The notes: generated from the letters alone by a model not told the origin. A stretch of 64,000 bases of DNA from Aldersonia sp. NBC_00410 (GCF_026342035.1 NZ_JAPENM010000002.1:637947-701946), one strand, 5' to 3'; shown: positions 49,093 through 58,256, numbered from the stretch's first letter. Numbers and translations: made by a program.

Positions 49093-51341
49093 TTGTGTCC
49101 CCCACGCCGAAGTCACCCAAGTCGCCTCCACCACAGCAGCCGGGCAAACAGCCAAAGACGATCGTCGCGCCGCCCGACGGCGCGGATCTGGACCGGCTGC
49201 GCGACGGCACCCACTGGAATCCGCACTCGGTGCTCGGCGCGCACCCGACCGCGAACGGCACCGTGCTGCGGGCCCTGCGCCCGCAGGCCGAGTCCGTCGT
49301 CGCCCGTATCGGCGGCGTCGACTATCCGCTGCAGCATGTCGACCACGGCGTGTTCAGCGTCGAGGTCCCGGTGCGCGACCTGGCCGACTATCGCTACGTG
49401 GTGACGTATCCGGGCGGCCACACCGTGGTCACCGCGGACGGCTACCGGTTCCTGCCGACGCTCGGCGAGACGGATCTGTACCTGTTCAACGAAGGGCGCC
49501 ACGAGCGGCTGTGGGAGATCCTCGGCGCACACCCGCGCAGCTACAGCACGCCCGACGGTGACGTCGTCGGCACGTCGTTCGCCGTGTGGGCACCGTCGGC
49601 GAAAGGCATCACCGTCACCGGCGATTTCGACGGTTGGGGCGGACAGTTCGCACCGATGCGGGCGCTCGGCTCGTCGGGGGTATGGGAGGTCTTCGTGCCC
49701 GATATCGGCCCGGGCACGGTCTACAAGTTCCGCGTGCACGGTTCCGACGGTTCGGTGCGCGACCACGCCGACCCGATGGCGTTCGGAACCGAGGTGCCGC
49801 CCGCGACCGCATCTGTGGTGACCACCAGCGCATACGAGTGGAATGACGAGGCGTGGCTCGCCGCGCGCGCGGAGATCGAGCCGAGCAGTGCCCCGATGAG
49901 CGTGTACGAGGTCCACCTCGCCTCGTGGCGGCCCGGGCTGGGCTATCGCGAACTCGCCGAACAGCTCTCCGAACACGTCCGGGCGACCGGGTTCACCCAT
50001 GTCGAACTGCTTCCGGTGGCCGAGCATCCGTTCGGTGGGTCGTGGGGCTACCAGGTGACGTCCTACTACGCGCCGACGGCACGTTTCGGCACACCGGACG
50101 ACTTCCGATGGTTCGTCGACCGGATGCACCGCGACGGTATCGGCGTCATCGTGGACTGGGTGCCCGCTCATTTCCCCAAGGACGAGTGGGCGCTGGCACG
50201 CTTCGACGGCGGGCCGCTGTACGAGCACGGCGATCCCCATCGCGGCGAGCAACTCGATTGGGGCACTTACGTTTTCGACTTCGGGCGGGTCGAGGTGCGC
50301 AACTTTCTCGTCGCGAACGCACTGTACTGGCTCGACGAGTTCCACATCGACGGCCTGCGGGTGGACGCGGTCGCGTCGATGCTCTATCTGGACTACTCAC
50401 GGCCCGAAGGGGGCTGGACACCGAACAAATACGGCGGCCGGGAGAACCTCGAAGCCGTTGCGTTCCTGCAGGAGATGAACGCGACCGTGCACAAGCTGCA
50501 TCGTGGCGTTGTCACGATCGCGGAGGAGTCGACGGCCTGGCCAGGTGTCACCCGACCGACCAATGTCGGCGGCCTCGGCTTCAACATGAAGTGGAACATG
50601 GGTTGGATGCACGACACGCTCGGCTATATCGGGCACGATCCGCTCTACCGGTCGTATCACCATCACGAGATCACCTTCTCGCTGATGTACGCGTGGAGCG
50701 AGAACTATCTGCTGCCGATCAGCCACGACGAGGTGGTGCACGGCAAGGGGACGCTGTGGACCCGCCTGCCGGGCGACGACTTCACCCGCGCCGCCGGGCT
50801 GCGCACACTACTGGCGTACATGTGGGCGCACCCCGGTAAGCAACTGCTGTTCATGGGACAGGAATTCGGCCAGGGCAGGGAGTGGTCCGAGGAGCGCGGG
50901 CTCGACTGGTACGAACTCGACGACTCCTACACCGGCAACCTCCGCCGCGGCCTGCTCCGGCTCGTCGGCGATCTCAACGCGACCTATCGCACGCACCCGG
51001 CGATGTGGACCCTGGATACCTCACCGGGCGGCTATTCGTGGATCGACGCCAACGACACCGCCAACAACGTGCTGAGTTTCCTGCGGTACGGCAGCGATGG
51101 ATCGGTAGTTGCTTGCCTATTCAACTTCTCAGGGGTGGCACACGGCGACTATCGTGTCGGATTACCCGAGCAGGGCCGGTGGGTCGAGATCTTGAATACC
51201 GATGCGACCGACTACCACGGTTCGGGTATCGGCAATCTCGGTGCGGTGACGGCAACAGCACGTCCCTGGCACGGGCGTCCCGCGTCCGCGACGGTGGCGC
51301 TGCCGCCGAACGGCGCGATCTGGATCGCCTTTGAGCGTTGA
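49089..51341 (+). CDS. glgB: 1,4-alpha-glucan branching enzyme
   Basis: Branching enzyme of 750 residues that adds alpha-1,6 branches to the GlgE polymer. After a Pro/Lys-rich start of about 28 residues come two beta-sandwich (CBM48-type) modules, then the GH13 barrel: [36 protein letters not shown] (Asp nucleophile), [15 protein letters not shown] (Glu acid/base) and [15 protein letters not shown] overlaps the glgE stop. The basic Pro-rich lead ([17 protein letters not shown]) is an unusual addition to the family N terminus; a later start at the DGADLDRL region cannot be excluded. Confidence 0.95.
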   Translation: MIVSPTPKSPKSPPPQQPGKQPKTIVAPPDGADLDRLRDGTHWNPHSVLGAHPTANGTVLRALRPQAESVVARIGGVDYPLQHVDHGVFSVEVPVRDLADYRYVVTYPGGHTVVTADGYRFLPTLGETDLYLFNEGRHERLWEILGAHPRSYSTPDGDVVGTSFAVWAPSAKGITVTGDFDGWGGQFAPMRALGSSGVWEVFVPDIGPGTVYKFRVHGSDGSVRDHADPMAFGTEVPPATASVVTTSAYEWNDEAWLAARAEIEPSSAPMSVYEVHLASWRPGLGYRELAEQLSEHVRATGFTHVELLPVAEHPFGGSWGYQVTSYYAPTARFGTPDDFRWFVDRMHRDGIGVIVDWVPAHFPKDEWALARFDGGPLYEHGDPHRGEQLDWGTYVFDFGRVEVRNFLVANALYWLDEFHIDGLRVDAVASMLYLDYSRPEGGWTPNKYGGRENLEAVAFLQEMNATVHKLHRGVVTIAEESTAWPGVTRPTNVGGLGFNMKWNMGWMHDTLGYIGHDPLYRSYHHHEITFSLMYAWSENYLLPISHDEVVHGKGTLWTRLPGDDFTRAAGLRTLLAYMWAHPGKQLLFMGQEFGQGREWSEERGLDWYELDDSYTGNLRRGLLRLVGDLNATYRTHPAMWTLDTSPGGYSWIDANDTANNVLSFLRYGSDGSVVACLFNFSGVAHGDYRVGLPEQGRWVEILNTDATDYHGSGIGNLGAVTATARPWHGRPASATVALPPNGAIWIAFER

Positions 51342-51402
51342 CACCGGCGCCTGACGCGCCGCAGTTGGACAGGGCGTGCGCCCAGGAGAGCTTGGAGCGT
51401 CG

Positions 51403-51429
51403 ATGAGGCGGCTGGAGTCGGTGCGGTGA
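51403..51429 (+). other. Eight-codon mini-cistron overlapping the metallopeptidase start
   Basis: ATG at 51403 with TTGGAG upstream opens an 8-codon frame (MRRLESVR) whose TGA at 51427-51429 overlaps the GTG start at 51426. The purine run inside it, CTGGAG, serves the metallopeptidase. This is the layout of a leader peptide for translational coupling; it may also be chance. Confidence 0.3.
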
Positions 51430-52874
51430 GCCGCGCCGGTGTACTCGCGCCCGGTTTCGTTGCCATGCTCGCCGCCGCCGCGCTGCTTGCCGGATGCAGC
51501 ACGACGACGACCGGGCACGCGGTATCGATCTACGCCAACCCCTTCACCGTCGCCGGCCTGCCCGCCTCGACGGGACCGAACGGGCTGCGTCCGGGTGCAG
51601 CGCCCACCGCGCTCGGCGCCGACAACACCGACGACGGCCCGGTGGACCGACTGGCGATCACTGCCATCGACGACATTCAGTCGTTCTGGCAGGCCGAGTA
51701 TCCGCGACTGTTCGGCGGGGCGTTCGCCAACGTGACCCGCATCGTGTCGTGGGACTCCGATGCCGACGGCGACGCCGCGATCAACTTTTGCGACATGGAC
51801 ACCGCCGGACTCGCCAACGCGGGCTACTGTCCGCTCGACAACACCATCGGCTGGGATCGCACCGCCCTGCTACCTGCGCTGATCGACGCATTCGGCGAAA
51901 TGTCGGTGGTGATGATCCTCGCGCACGAGTACGGGCACGCCGTGCAGCGGCAGAGCGGGCTCGTCGGCGACGACGTGCCGGGCATCGTGGCCGAACAGCA
52001 GGCCGACTGTTTCGGCGGTGCGTTCATTAGGCACGTTGCCGAAGGCAAGAGTCCGCACTTCACGCTCAACACGTCGGACGGACTCAATTCCGTACTGGCC
52101 GCGACGGTCTCGATTCGTGACGACGACCCGAACGACCCCGAGTCGATTCACGGCTCGGCGTTCGAACGGGTCACCGCGGTGCAGACGGGGTTCACCGACG
52201 GAGCGGCCGCTTGCACCCGGATCGACTTGGCCGACATCGAAAGCCGTCGCGGCGATCTCCCACAGCAGTTCGACTCGCCGGACGAAACGGGCGAACTCCC
52301 GGTCACCGCCGCAACTCTCGACGAGTTCCACAAGGCACTCGACAGCATCTTCGCGCTCGAGCACAGTCCGTCGGTGAACTATTCGGGCGCCGACACGGAC
52401 TGCCCGGACGCGTCGTGGACCGAGCCGGTGTCGTACTGCCCTGCCACCAACACGATCGGCGTCGACCTCCCCGCGCTGGCCGAGCGCGGCACCCCGAACG
52501 AGGTGCCCGCTTCGGGAATCCCGGTCACGGTGACCGGCGATTACAACGCCTACGTCGTGTTCGGCTCGCGGTTCTCCCTGGCCGTGCAGCGCGAGTCCGG
52601 TCAGTCGCTCACCGACGCCAAGACGGCGTTGCGCGCGGCGTGCCTGTCCGGAGTGATCACCGCCGCGCTCGCCGTCGACCGCGGCCCGGCGGCCGGTGAC
52701 TTCGCGCTGTCCCCCGGTGATCTGGACGAGGCGGTGTCGGGGCTGCTCACCGATGGACTCGCCGCCAGCGACGCGGAAGGCCGCACCGTCCCGAGCGGCT
52801 TCTCCCGGGTCGAGGCATTCCGTTCGGGTGTGCTCGGCGGGCGCGGTGCCTGCGACGCCCGCTACAACGACTGA
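51426..52874 (+). CDS. Lipoprotein with neutral zinc metallopeptidase domain
   Basis: Protein of 482 residues. A signal peptide with lipobox LLAGC (Cys24) places it on the outer face of the membrane. HEYGH at residues 167-171 with Glu190 in EQQADCFGG is the HExxH...ExxAD zinc site of the neutral zinc metallopeptidase family (PF04228 type). Six or more cysteines outside the lipobox suggest disulfides. The C-terminal half has a second segment with CPATNTIGVDL that resembles the CPLDNTIGWD stretch of the first half, hinting at an internal duplication without its own zinc motif. GTG start; substrate unknown. Confidence 0.85.
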   Translation: MSRAGVLAPGFVAMLAAAALLAGCSTTTTGHAVSIYANPFTVAGLPASTGPNGLRPGAAPTALGADNTDDGPVDRLAITAIDDIQSFWQAEYPRLFGGAFANVTRIVSWDSDADGDAAINFCDMDTAGLANAGYCPLDNTIGWDRTALLPALIDAFGEMSVVMILAHEYGHAVQRQSGLVGDDVPGIVAEQQADCFGGAFIRHVAEGKSPHFTLNTSDGLNSVLAATVSIRDDDPNDPESIHGSAFERVTAVQTGFTDGAAACTRIDLADIESRRGDLPQQFDSPDETGELPVTAATLDEFHKALDSIFALEHSPSVNYSGADTDCPDASWTEPVSYCPATNTIGVDLPALAERGTPNEVPASGIPVTVTGDYNAYVVFGSRFSLAVQRESGQSLTDAKTALRAACLSGVITAALAVDRGPAAGDFALSPGDLDEAVSGLLTDGLAASDAEGRTVPSGFSRVEAFRSGVLGGRGACDARYND

Positions 52875-52896
52875 GCGAGCGCGGGCCGGTACCCGG

Positions 52897-53838
52897 TCAG
52901 TACAGCGCGGCGGCGAGCTTGCGGCGCGCGGCGACCACGAATGGTTCCGCCGGATCGAACAGCTCGAAAAGCTCGAGCAGTCGGGTCCGGACGCGGGTGC
53001 GGTCGTCACCGGCGGTCTTACGGACCAGCTCGATCAGGCGGGCGAAAGCTTCCTCGGGCTGCTGCGCGAACACCTGCGCATCTGCCGCGAGCAACGCCGC
53101 GTCGACGTTGGCCGGGTCCGCGTCGGCGGTCGCGACCGCATCGGCGGGGATGTCCTGCGCGCGGGCCATGAACCGCACCTGCCGCAGCGCGGCCTTCGCC
53201 TCCGCGTTGTCCGGTTCGGCGTCGATGATGGCCTGGTAGGCGGCCTCGGCGCCGCCGAAGTCACCCTCGTCGAGCGCGGTCTCGGCGGCGGTGAAGCGCG
53301 GATCCTCGGGCTCCGGCTCGTCGGCTTCCTCGGGCTCGCCGCCGGCGAGCTTGCCTTCGGTGGCACGCAGCACCGCGTCGATCCACTGGCGTAATTGCGG
53401 TTCGGGCTGCGGTCCCTGGAAGTCCGCCAGCGGCTGCCCGGCGGCAACGGCGACCACAGTGGGGATCGCCTGGACGCCGAAGGCCTGGGCAATCCGCATG
53501 CTGGAGTCGACCTCGACCACGCCGAGCACCCACTTGCCGCCGGCCGTCTCGGCCAGTTGCGCCAGCGCGTCGGCAAGGTCGAGGCTGGCCGGACTGCGGC
53601 CCGAGATCAGCGCCACCACCACCGGCACCTCGTTGGAGCGTTGCAGCACCGCGGTCTCGAAGTTGGCTTCGGTCACCTGGATGACGGTGCCCGCGGGAGC
53701 ATCACCGGAGGGGGCCCCCGACGAGGGCGGCTGAGCCTGCGCCTGCGCGCGCTCCTTCAGTGCGGACAGGTCGACGGCACCCGACATGGCGGCTGCCGCG
53801 ACAGGCGTGGGGCGACGAGAAGAACCGGGTCGTGTCAC
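52897..53838 (-). CDS. Thioredoxin-like/TPR protein (Rv1324 type), lacking CxxC
   Basis: Protein of 313 residues. A thioredoxin fold (about residues 50-150: VTEANFETAVLQRSNEVPVV, then QAIPTVVAVAAGQPLADFQG with the cis-Pro) is followed by tetratricopeptide-like helices (FTAAETALDEGDFGGAEAAYQAII, and the C-terminal FELFDP segment) as in the CnoX/YbbN family of chaperone-like holdases. At the place of CxxC the sequence reads SGRSPAS, so it cannot do dithiol chemistry. GTG at 53838 (MTRPGSSRR) fits the mycobacterial start. It is 13 bases downstream of DUF3817, same strand. Confidence 0.88.
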   Translation of the reverse strand: MTRPGSSRRPTPVAAAAMSGAVDLSALKERAQAQAQPPSSGAPSGDAPAGTVIQVTEANFETAVLQRSNEVPVVVALISGRSPASLDLADALAQLAETAGGKWVLGVVEVDSSMRIAQAFGVQAIPTVVAVAAGQPLADFQGPQPEPQLRQWIDAVLRATEGKLAGGEPEEADEPEPEDPRFTAAETALDEGDFGGAEAAYQAIIDAEPDNAEAKAALRQVRFMARAQDIPADAVATADADPANVDAALLAADAQVFAQQPEEAFARLIELVRKTAGDDRTRVRTRLLELFELFDPAEPFVVAARRKLAAALY

Positions 53839-53851
53839 GCCTGCAAGTTTG

Positions 53852-54205
53852 TCACGACCCGGTGGAGACAGGTTCGGGCGCATTGCTCAATTCGGCGAGC
53901 CGACCGGTTCGCGCAGCCCACATCTCGAACACGATCGTGCCGAACGGCGGCACGCTCGACACCAGCGCGAGCAGCGTCGTCTTCCAGTCCCAGCGCAATT
54001 GCACCGCGGTCACCAGCGCGACGACCACGAACACCAGGAATCCGGCGATGCCGTGCACCATGCCCGGGATGCGGACGGCCTCTTCGTGCCCGAGCACCCA
54101 TTTGAAGAACATCGCGACGAGCAGCGCGGCCCAGGTCACGGCTTCCCAGTAGGCAACCAGGCGGAATCGCTTCGCGGGCGTGGACACATTGAGCACGTTT
54201 CGCAT
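53852..54205 (-). CDS. DUF3817 membrane protein, second copy
   Basis: Protein of 117 residues with three hydrophobic segments ([58 protein letters not shown]). The HG motif and PPFGTIVFE end identify DUF3817. ATG at 54205 ([19 protein letters not shown]) is the natural start; ATG at 54214 adds three residues. The frame is open upstream through the decayed thiolase to 54886, but this is a by-product of a frameshift and not a real fusion. It is followed closely by the thioredoxin-like gene. Confidence 0.85.
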   Translation of the reverse strand: MRNVLNVSTPAKRFRLVAYWEAVTWAALLVAMFFKWVLGHEEAVRIPGMVHGIAGFLVFVVVALVTAVQLRWDWKTTLLALVSSVPPFGTIVFEMWAARTGRLAELSNAPEPVSTGS

Positions 54206-54243
54206 GACGACCATTGTGCCCGACTGACTACTACGCCCCGTAG

Positions 54244-54838
54244 TTACTTGGCGGGAACCCGGAGGATGCAAGGCATCGCCCTGACCACCGCCGCCGCACA
54301 GCGCGGCCGCGCCGACACCGCCACCGTGCCGCTGCAGTTCGAGCGCAAGGTGCAACGCGATGCGCGCACCCGACATCCCGAGCGGATGGCCGACGGCGAT
54401 CGCACCACCGTTGACGTTGACCTTCTCCGGGTCGAGCCCGAGCTCGCGGGTGGACGCGACTCCGACCGCCGCGAACGCCTCGTCGATCTCGCCGAGGTCC
54501 AGCGCCGTCGGCTCGATTCCCTCGCGCACACAGGCTTTCGCGATCGCGCGAGCGGGCTGGGACTGCAGCGTCGAGTCCGGTCCCGCGACGACACCATGCG
54601 CCCCGATCTCGGCGATCCAGCTCAACCCGAGCTCCTCGGCCTTCGCCTTGCTCATCACCACGAACGCGGCGGCGCCGTCGGAGATCTGCGACGCCGAACC
54701 CGCAGTCACCGTTCCGTTCTTGTCGAAGGAGGGGCGCAGCTTGCCGAGCGACTCGACGGTGGTGTCCGCACGCACGCCTTCGTCTGTGACAAACATCACG
54801 GGATCGCCCTTGCGCTGCAGGACGGCCACCGGGAGCAA
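54244..54838 (-). pseudogene. Truncated and frameshifted acetyl-CoA C-acetyltransferase (FadA4 position)
   Basis: The C-terminal half of a thiolase is plain: [80 protein letters not shown] (catalytic His) and [13 protein letters not shown] (second Cys). About 190 N-terminal residues, including the nucleophile Cys region, are missing; homology begins at about 54838. Near the end a single extra C after GCCTTG shifts the frame; without it the gene would end ILRVPAK-stop at 54244-54246, the normal end. Two lesions indicate a dead gene. Position matches mycobacterial fadA4 beside the epimerase. Confidence 0.9.
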
Positions 54839-54896
54839 TGTGAATGTCGATGATCGCCGGGCGGGGGTCGACACCGTACCCGACAAGAACTACTTC

Positions 54897-54914
54897 AACG
54901 GTAGCGCTACCGTT
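54897..54914. promoter_or_regulatory. Perfect 18-base palindrome before the epimerase gene
   Basis: AACGGTAGCGCTACCGTT equals its own reverse complement. It ends 5 bases before the ATG at 54920 and lies 58 bases from the edge of the truncated thiolase. A perfect palindrome of this length is unlikely by chance and fits a dimeric regulator (TetR type) that once controlled the divergent thiolase and epimerase. It would also overlap the ribosome-binding region of the epimerase transcript. Confidence 0.65.
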
Positions 54915-54919
54915 TTGGT

Positions 54920-55405
54920 ATGACACATTCCGTCTCCGCCGCCGCCACGAGCGCGACGGCCACCGTTCTCGCGTCGGACCTGATCACCGACATCGACCAC
55001 GTCGGTATTGCGGTGCCGGACCTCGACGCTGCGGTCGCCTGGTACACCACCCACCTCGGGATGGTCGAGACCCACCGCGAGGTGAACGAGAGCCAGGGCG
55101 TGCACGAGGCCATGCTGTCGGTGCGCGGCAGCACCAACGCCGCCGCCGTGCAGCTGCTCGCGCCGCTGAGCGCCGAATCGACAATCGCCAAATTCCTCGA
55201 CCGCAGCGGCCCCGGGCTGCAGCAGCTCGCCTACCGAGTGTCCGACATCGACGCGGTCGCCGAGCAACTGCGCGCCCAGGGCGTCCGGCTGCTCTACGAC
55301 GAGCCCCGACGCGGCACCGCCGACTCGCGGATCAACTTCATCCATCCCAAGGACGCCGGCGGCGTGCTCGTCGAGTTGGTCGAACCGGCCCCGTCAGGTC
55401 ACTGA
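54920..55405 (+). CDS. mce: Methylmalonyl-CoA epimerase
   Basis: VOC-superfamily enzyme of 161 residues that interconverts (2S)- and (2R)-methylmalonyl-CoA in propionate metabolism. DIDHVGIAVPDLDAAVAWY has the first metal His, GVHEAMLSVRGS and LQQLAYRVSDIDAVAEQL follow, and FIHPKDAGGVLVELVEPA has the C-terminal metal His/Glu and catalytic Glu. ATG at 54920 is 5 bases after a perfect palindrome and has no clear ribosome-binding sequence; a leaderless transcript or a start slightly downstream is possible. Its stop lies inside the first unit of a 26-base tandem repeat. Confidence 0.93.
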   Translation: MTHSVSAAATSATATVLASDLITDIDHVGIAVPDLDAAVAWYTTHLGMVETHREVNESQGVHEAMLSVRGSTNAAAVQLLAPLSAESTIAKFLDRSGPGLQQLAYRVSDIDAVAEQLRAQGVRLLYDEPRRGTADSRINFIHPKDAGGVLVELVEPAPSGH

Positions 55406-55461
55406 CCTACTTGGCACAGTCTGGTCACTGACCTATTTGGCACAGTCCGGTCACTGACTTA
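55397..55461. repeat. 26-base tandem repeat, 2.5 copies, starting in the last codons of the epimerase gene
   Basis: Units at 55397-55422 and 55423-55448 differ at only two positions (pattern GGTCACTGACCTAYTTGGCA followed by CAGTCY), and a partial third copy GGTCACTGACTTA runs to 55461. The first unit includes the Gly-His codons and TGA stop. High identity suggests a recent duplication. Each unit contains ACTG...CAGT, a short inverted pair. Confidence 0.9.
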
Positions 55462-55539
55462 TAACGCGGCCGTCACCGCCGACGGCAGCCCCCGAGTGTC
55501 GGTCCCGAACCGACAAGTAACGACGGTAGGTTGATATCC

Positions 55540-56595
55540 ATGGCCCACGAGCAGGATCGACACGCACCAGGACTGCCCTTCGGCATCGTGCGCCGAGGCT
55601 ACGACCGTGACGAGGTGCAGCATTACTTCGATCGCTTCGAAACCGAACTGCGGCTGACCGCGACCGACCGCGACGCGGCGGCGACGCAGGCGCGCAATCT
55701 GGCTAACCAGCTCGAAGATGCGCGCGATCAGATTGCCTCGCTACAGGACGACGTCGATCGGTTGTCGGTTGCGCCGACCACCGCCGAAGGCATGAGCGAC
55801 CGGATTTCGCGCATGCTGCGGCTGGCCTCCGACGAGGCCTCCGAGGTACGCGCGCGAGCGCAGTCCGAGGCGGCGGAGGTCGTGTCGATCGCCGAGCAGG
55901 ACGCCACCGCGATGCGCGCGAGCTGCGAGGCCCAACTCGCCGAGATCCAGGAGAAGCGGTCCGCGCTCGAGATCGAGTACGACCAGACGCTGGCCAGCGC
56001 CCGCACCGAAGCCGCCCGGATCATCGAGGCGGCGCAGTCGGAGGCAAGCAGGCTCTCCGCAGAGTCCGAGGCGCGTCGCAAGGCGGTGCAGCACGATTTC
56101 GAGGTGACCATCGCCGAGCGTCGCACCTCGTTGACCAGGGCGCTCGAGGATCTCGAGACCACGACCAAGGCGGAGGCCCGGCAACGGGTCAAGGATGCCA
56201 CCGAGGAAGCCCAGCGGATCGTCGAGACGGCGAACCACCAGGCCGACCGTCGGATCGCGTACTCCAAGGAACTCGCCGAAGAACTGCGGGTGCTGCGTGG
56301 GCGGGTGCTCGCGCAGCTGCTCGGCATTCGTGGCCAGCTCGACTCGGTTCCGGCAATGCTCGCCTCGGTCAACCGCGAGGCCGAGCTACTCGACTCCGGA
56401 CCGGCCCAGCGCAGCCTCGGTGGCGAGTTGGCAGCCCTGAGCGCGGCCGCCGACGCCGACATCGAGATCCTCGATGCGGCCGAACTCACGACCAGCGAGG
56501 CCGAGGCCGACGACGAGATCGAGGTCGAAGGCGAAGTCGACGAAGAGCCGACGACCCGTGCCAATGGCCGGGCGAGCGCGCAGAGCGGACGCTGA
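55540..56595 (+). CDS. DivIVA-domain coiled-coil protein
   Basis: Protein of 351 residues. The N terminus FGIVRRGYDRDEVQHYFDRFE is the DivIVA membrane-curvature domain; residues about 45-260 are almost unbroken coiled coil rich in Ala, Glu and Arg (for example ARTEAARIIEAAQSEASRLS). The C terminus is acidic. DivIVA proteins localise to poles or septa and scaffold growth; this is not the Wag31 locus, so it is an extra family member. ATG at 55540 is preceded by GGTAGG at 9 bases; a TTG three codons earlier is less likely. A hairpin terminator follows. Confidence 0.87.
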   Translation: MAHEQDRHAPGLPFGIVRRGYDRDEVQHYFDRFETELRLTATDRDAAATQARNLANQLEDARDQIASLQDDVDRLSVAPTTAEGMSDRISRMLRLASDEASEVRARAQSEAAEVVSIAEQDATAMRASCEAQLAEIQEKRSALEIEYDQTLASARTEAARIIEAAQSEASRLSAESEARRKAVQHDFEVTIAERRTSLTRALEDLETTTKAEARQRVKDATEEAQRIVETANHQADRRIAYSKELAEELRVLRGRVLAQLLGIRGQLDSVPAMLASVNREAELLDSGPAQRSLGGELAALSAAADADIEILDAAELTTSEAEADDEIEVEGEVDEEPTTRANGRASAQSGR

Positions 56596-56616
56596 CAGGC
56601 GCAGGCACTGACGGCA

Positions 56617-56660
56617 GAGCGGGCGGCGTGGTCGACTCGACCGCACCGCCCGCTCCTTTT
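56617..56660. terminator. Rho-independent terminator after the DivIVA gene
   Basis: GAGCGGGCGG (56617-56626) and CCGCCCGCTC (56646-56655) are perfect 10-base arms around a loop that itself has a short GGTCGA/TCGACC pairing, followed by CTTTT on the plus strand. It lies between convergent genes. Confidence 0.8.
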
Positions 56661-56663
56661 GGG

Positions 56664-58256
56664 TCACGCTTCGATCGGAGCGTCGTCCGCTTCGTCGAGA
56701 GCCGGTTGCGCTTCCGGTGACAACCGCCAGAAGATGAGGCACACCACCCCGAAGAACAGGTAGCCGAGCGCCACCTCCGGTTCGGCGGCCCAACCGACTT
56801 CGTGGGCGTGGATGAGCCCGATGAAGCTCAGTGCCGCAGCGGTTGTCGCGGCGAGAGCGGCGGCGACGAATCGCTTGTCGAGGACGAACGTCACCATCGC
56901 GCCGAGCACGAGGCCGGCGAGCACGGCACCCGAGCCGAGCGTCTTCAGGCCCTCGTACACCACGCCCGCGGAACCGAGCGCGTCCATCCCCACCTGGTCC
57001 GCCGACGTGCCGGCAGCGGACAGGGCGTTGTCGATGAGTCCTACCGCCCACTCCGCCAGGTTCGGCAACAGTGCGGCGACGACAGCGACCGCGTGCAGCC
57101 GTGGCACTGCCTGGAACGCCTGTGCGCCGATGAGCAAGCCGATGTAGAGCAGGATCGGCACGATCGCCGGGATCGGCAGCAGTGTCGCGAGCAACCCGAA
57201 CAGTCCGAGGAAGCACATCAACGCGATTGCCGCGCCGCCCGCGAGTGAATAGCCCGAGCGACCGCCGGCGTCCTTCCAGCCGGGGTGGCCGATGTAGACC
57301 GCAGGCGGGAAGGGCGAACCGAATCCCGAGCCGATGATCGCGCCCAACCCGTCGGCGAGCAGTACGCTGCGCAGGTTGTAGTTGTCGCCGGCAGCGGCCG
57401 CGCTCTCGACGTTGCTCATGGCTTCGGTGAAGTTGTAGACGCCCAACGGAATTGCCGTCGCCAGTAGCGGCGCCAGGTTGCCGAGTCCGTCGAAGAGCAG
57501 GTCGAGCCGCAGGTCGGGCAGACCGACCGCGATGTTGCTTGCGGCCTCGCTGACGTCCGGTGCCGACATGTATCCGCCGATCCAGCCGATGGCCGTGCCG
57601 ACCAGCAGCGCGACGAGACCGACCGGCAGATTCCCCGGCAGCTTCACGTTGGTGAAGAACCCGATGAGGATGATCGCGAGCACCGGCAGCGCGATCCACG
57701 CGGCCTCCCACATCTGGGCCGCCGGCCGCATCGCGATGAACGTGATCGAGATTCCGGCGAGCGTGCCGAGCATCGCCGCACGCGGCGTGATCCGCCGGAT
57801 GTAGGGCCCGACGAACGCACCAATCATCACGATCACACCGATCATGAAGGCCCACGCCAATCCCGCAGTCCAGGCCTGCACGGCATCGCCGGTGTCCAGG
57901 TAGATCGGCAACATCACCACGAAGACGACGATGAACATGTGCGGCACGCTCGGCCCGTACGGCAGGGCGGTGACGTCGGTGCGACCTTCGCGGCGCGCCA
58001 ACCGCCGGGCCAGCACCATGTAGTACAGGTTGCCGAGCAGCAGCGCGACGCCGAGCGCGGGCAGAACCGTGCCGAGCACCGCGTCGGTCGGCACGCCGAC
58101 CACCGCGATCATCAGCGTCGTGAGGGTGAGGACGTTGACCAGAATGTTGAAACCCAGTCCGAAGAACGCGTTCGTGTCGCCGCGAGTCCACCAGGGCAAC
58201 GACATCGGAGCGGGCGATGGGGCAGGCGAAGCGCTGTTCTTCACATCGACCGACAT
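56664..58256 (-). CDS. NCS2-like permease, probable uptake protein of the biuret/allophanate operon
   Basis: Membrane protein of 530 residues with about 13 hydrophobic segments. It resembles the NCS2 (xanthine/uracil/AzgA-like) permeases: TALPYGPSVPHMFIVVFVVML near helix 3, GVYNFTEAMSNVESAAAAGDNYNLR in the substrate domain and FGSPFPPAVYIGHPGWK later. The substrate is most likely a nitrogen-rich small molecule handled by the two hydrolases encoded upstream (biuret, a ureide or a related compound), which is inference from context. It starts 10 bases after the preceding stop and is the last gene of the operon. Confidence 0.8.
   Translation of the reverse strand: MSVDVKNSASPAPSPAPMSLPWWTRGDTNAFFGLGFNILVNVLTLTTLMIAVVGVPTDAVLGTVLPALGVALLLGNLYYMVLARRLARREGRTDVTALPYGPSVPHMFIVVFVVMLPIYLDTGDAVQAWTAGLAWAFMIGVIVMIGAFVGPYIRRITPRAAMLGTLAGISITFIAMRPAAQMWEAAWIALPVLAIILIGFFTNVKLPGNLPVGLVALLVGTAIGWIGGYMSAPDVSEAASNIAVGLPDLRLDLLFDGLGNLAPLLATAIPLGVYNFTEAMSNVESAAAAGDNYNLRSVLLADGLGAIIGSGFGSPFPPAVYIGHPGWKDAGGRSGYSLAGGAAIALMCFLGLFGLLATLLPIPAIVPILLYIGLLIGAQAFQAVPRLHAVAVVAALLPNLAEWAVGLIDNALSAAGTSADQVGMDALGSAGVVYEGLKTLGSGAVLAGLVLGAMVTFVLDKRFVAAALAATTAAALSFIGLIHAHEVGWAAEPEVALGYLFFGVVCLIFWRLSPEAQPALDEADDAPIEA

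Noticed and set aside
51342..51425. Terminator after glgB (GGCGCC/GACGCGCC region)
   Set aside because: The pairing is short and imperfect and no T-run follows, so I could not support a terminator.
53852..54886. A 344-residue thiolase-DUF3817 fusion protein
   Set aside because: The fusion frame arises only from the extra base near the thiolase end. Restoring it returns a normal thiolase stop, and DUF3817 has its own start.
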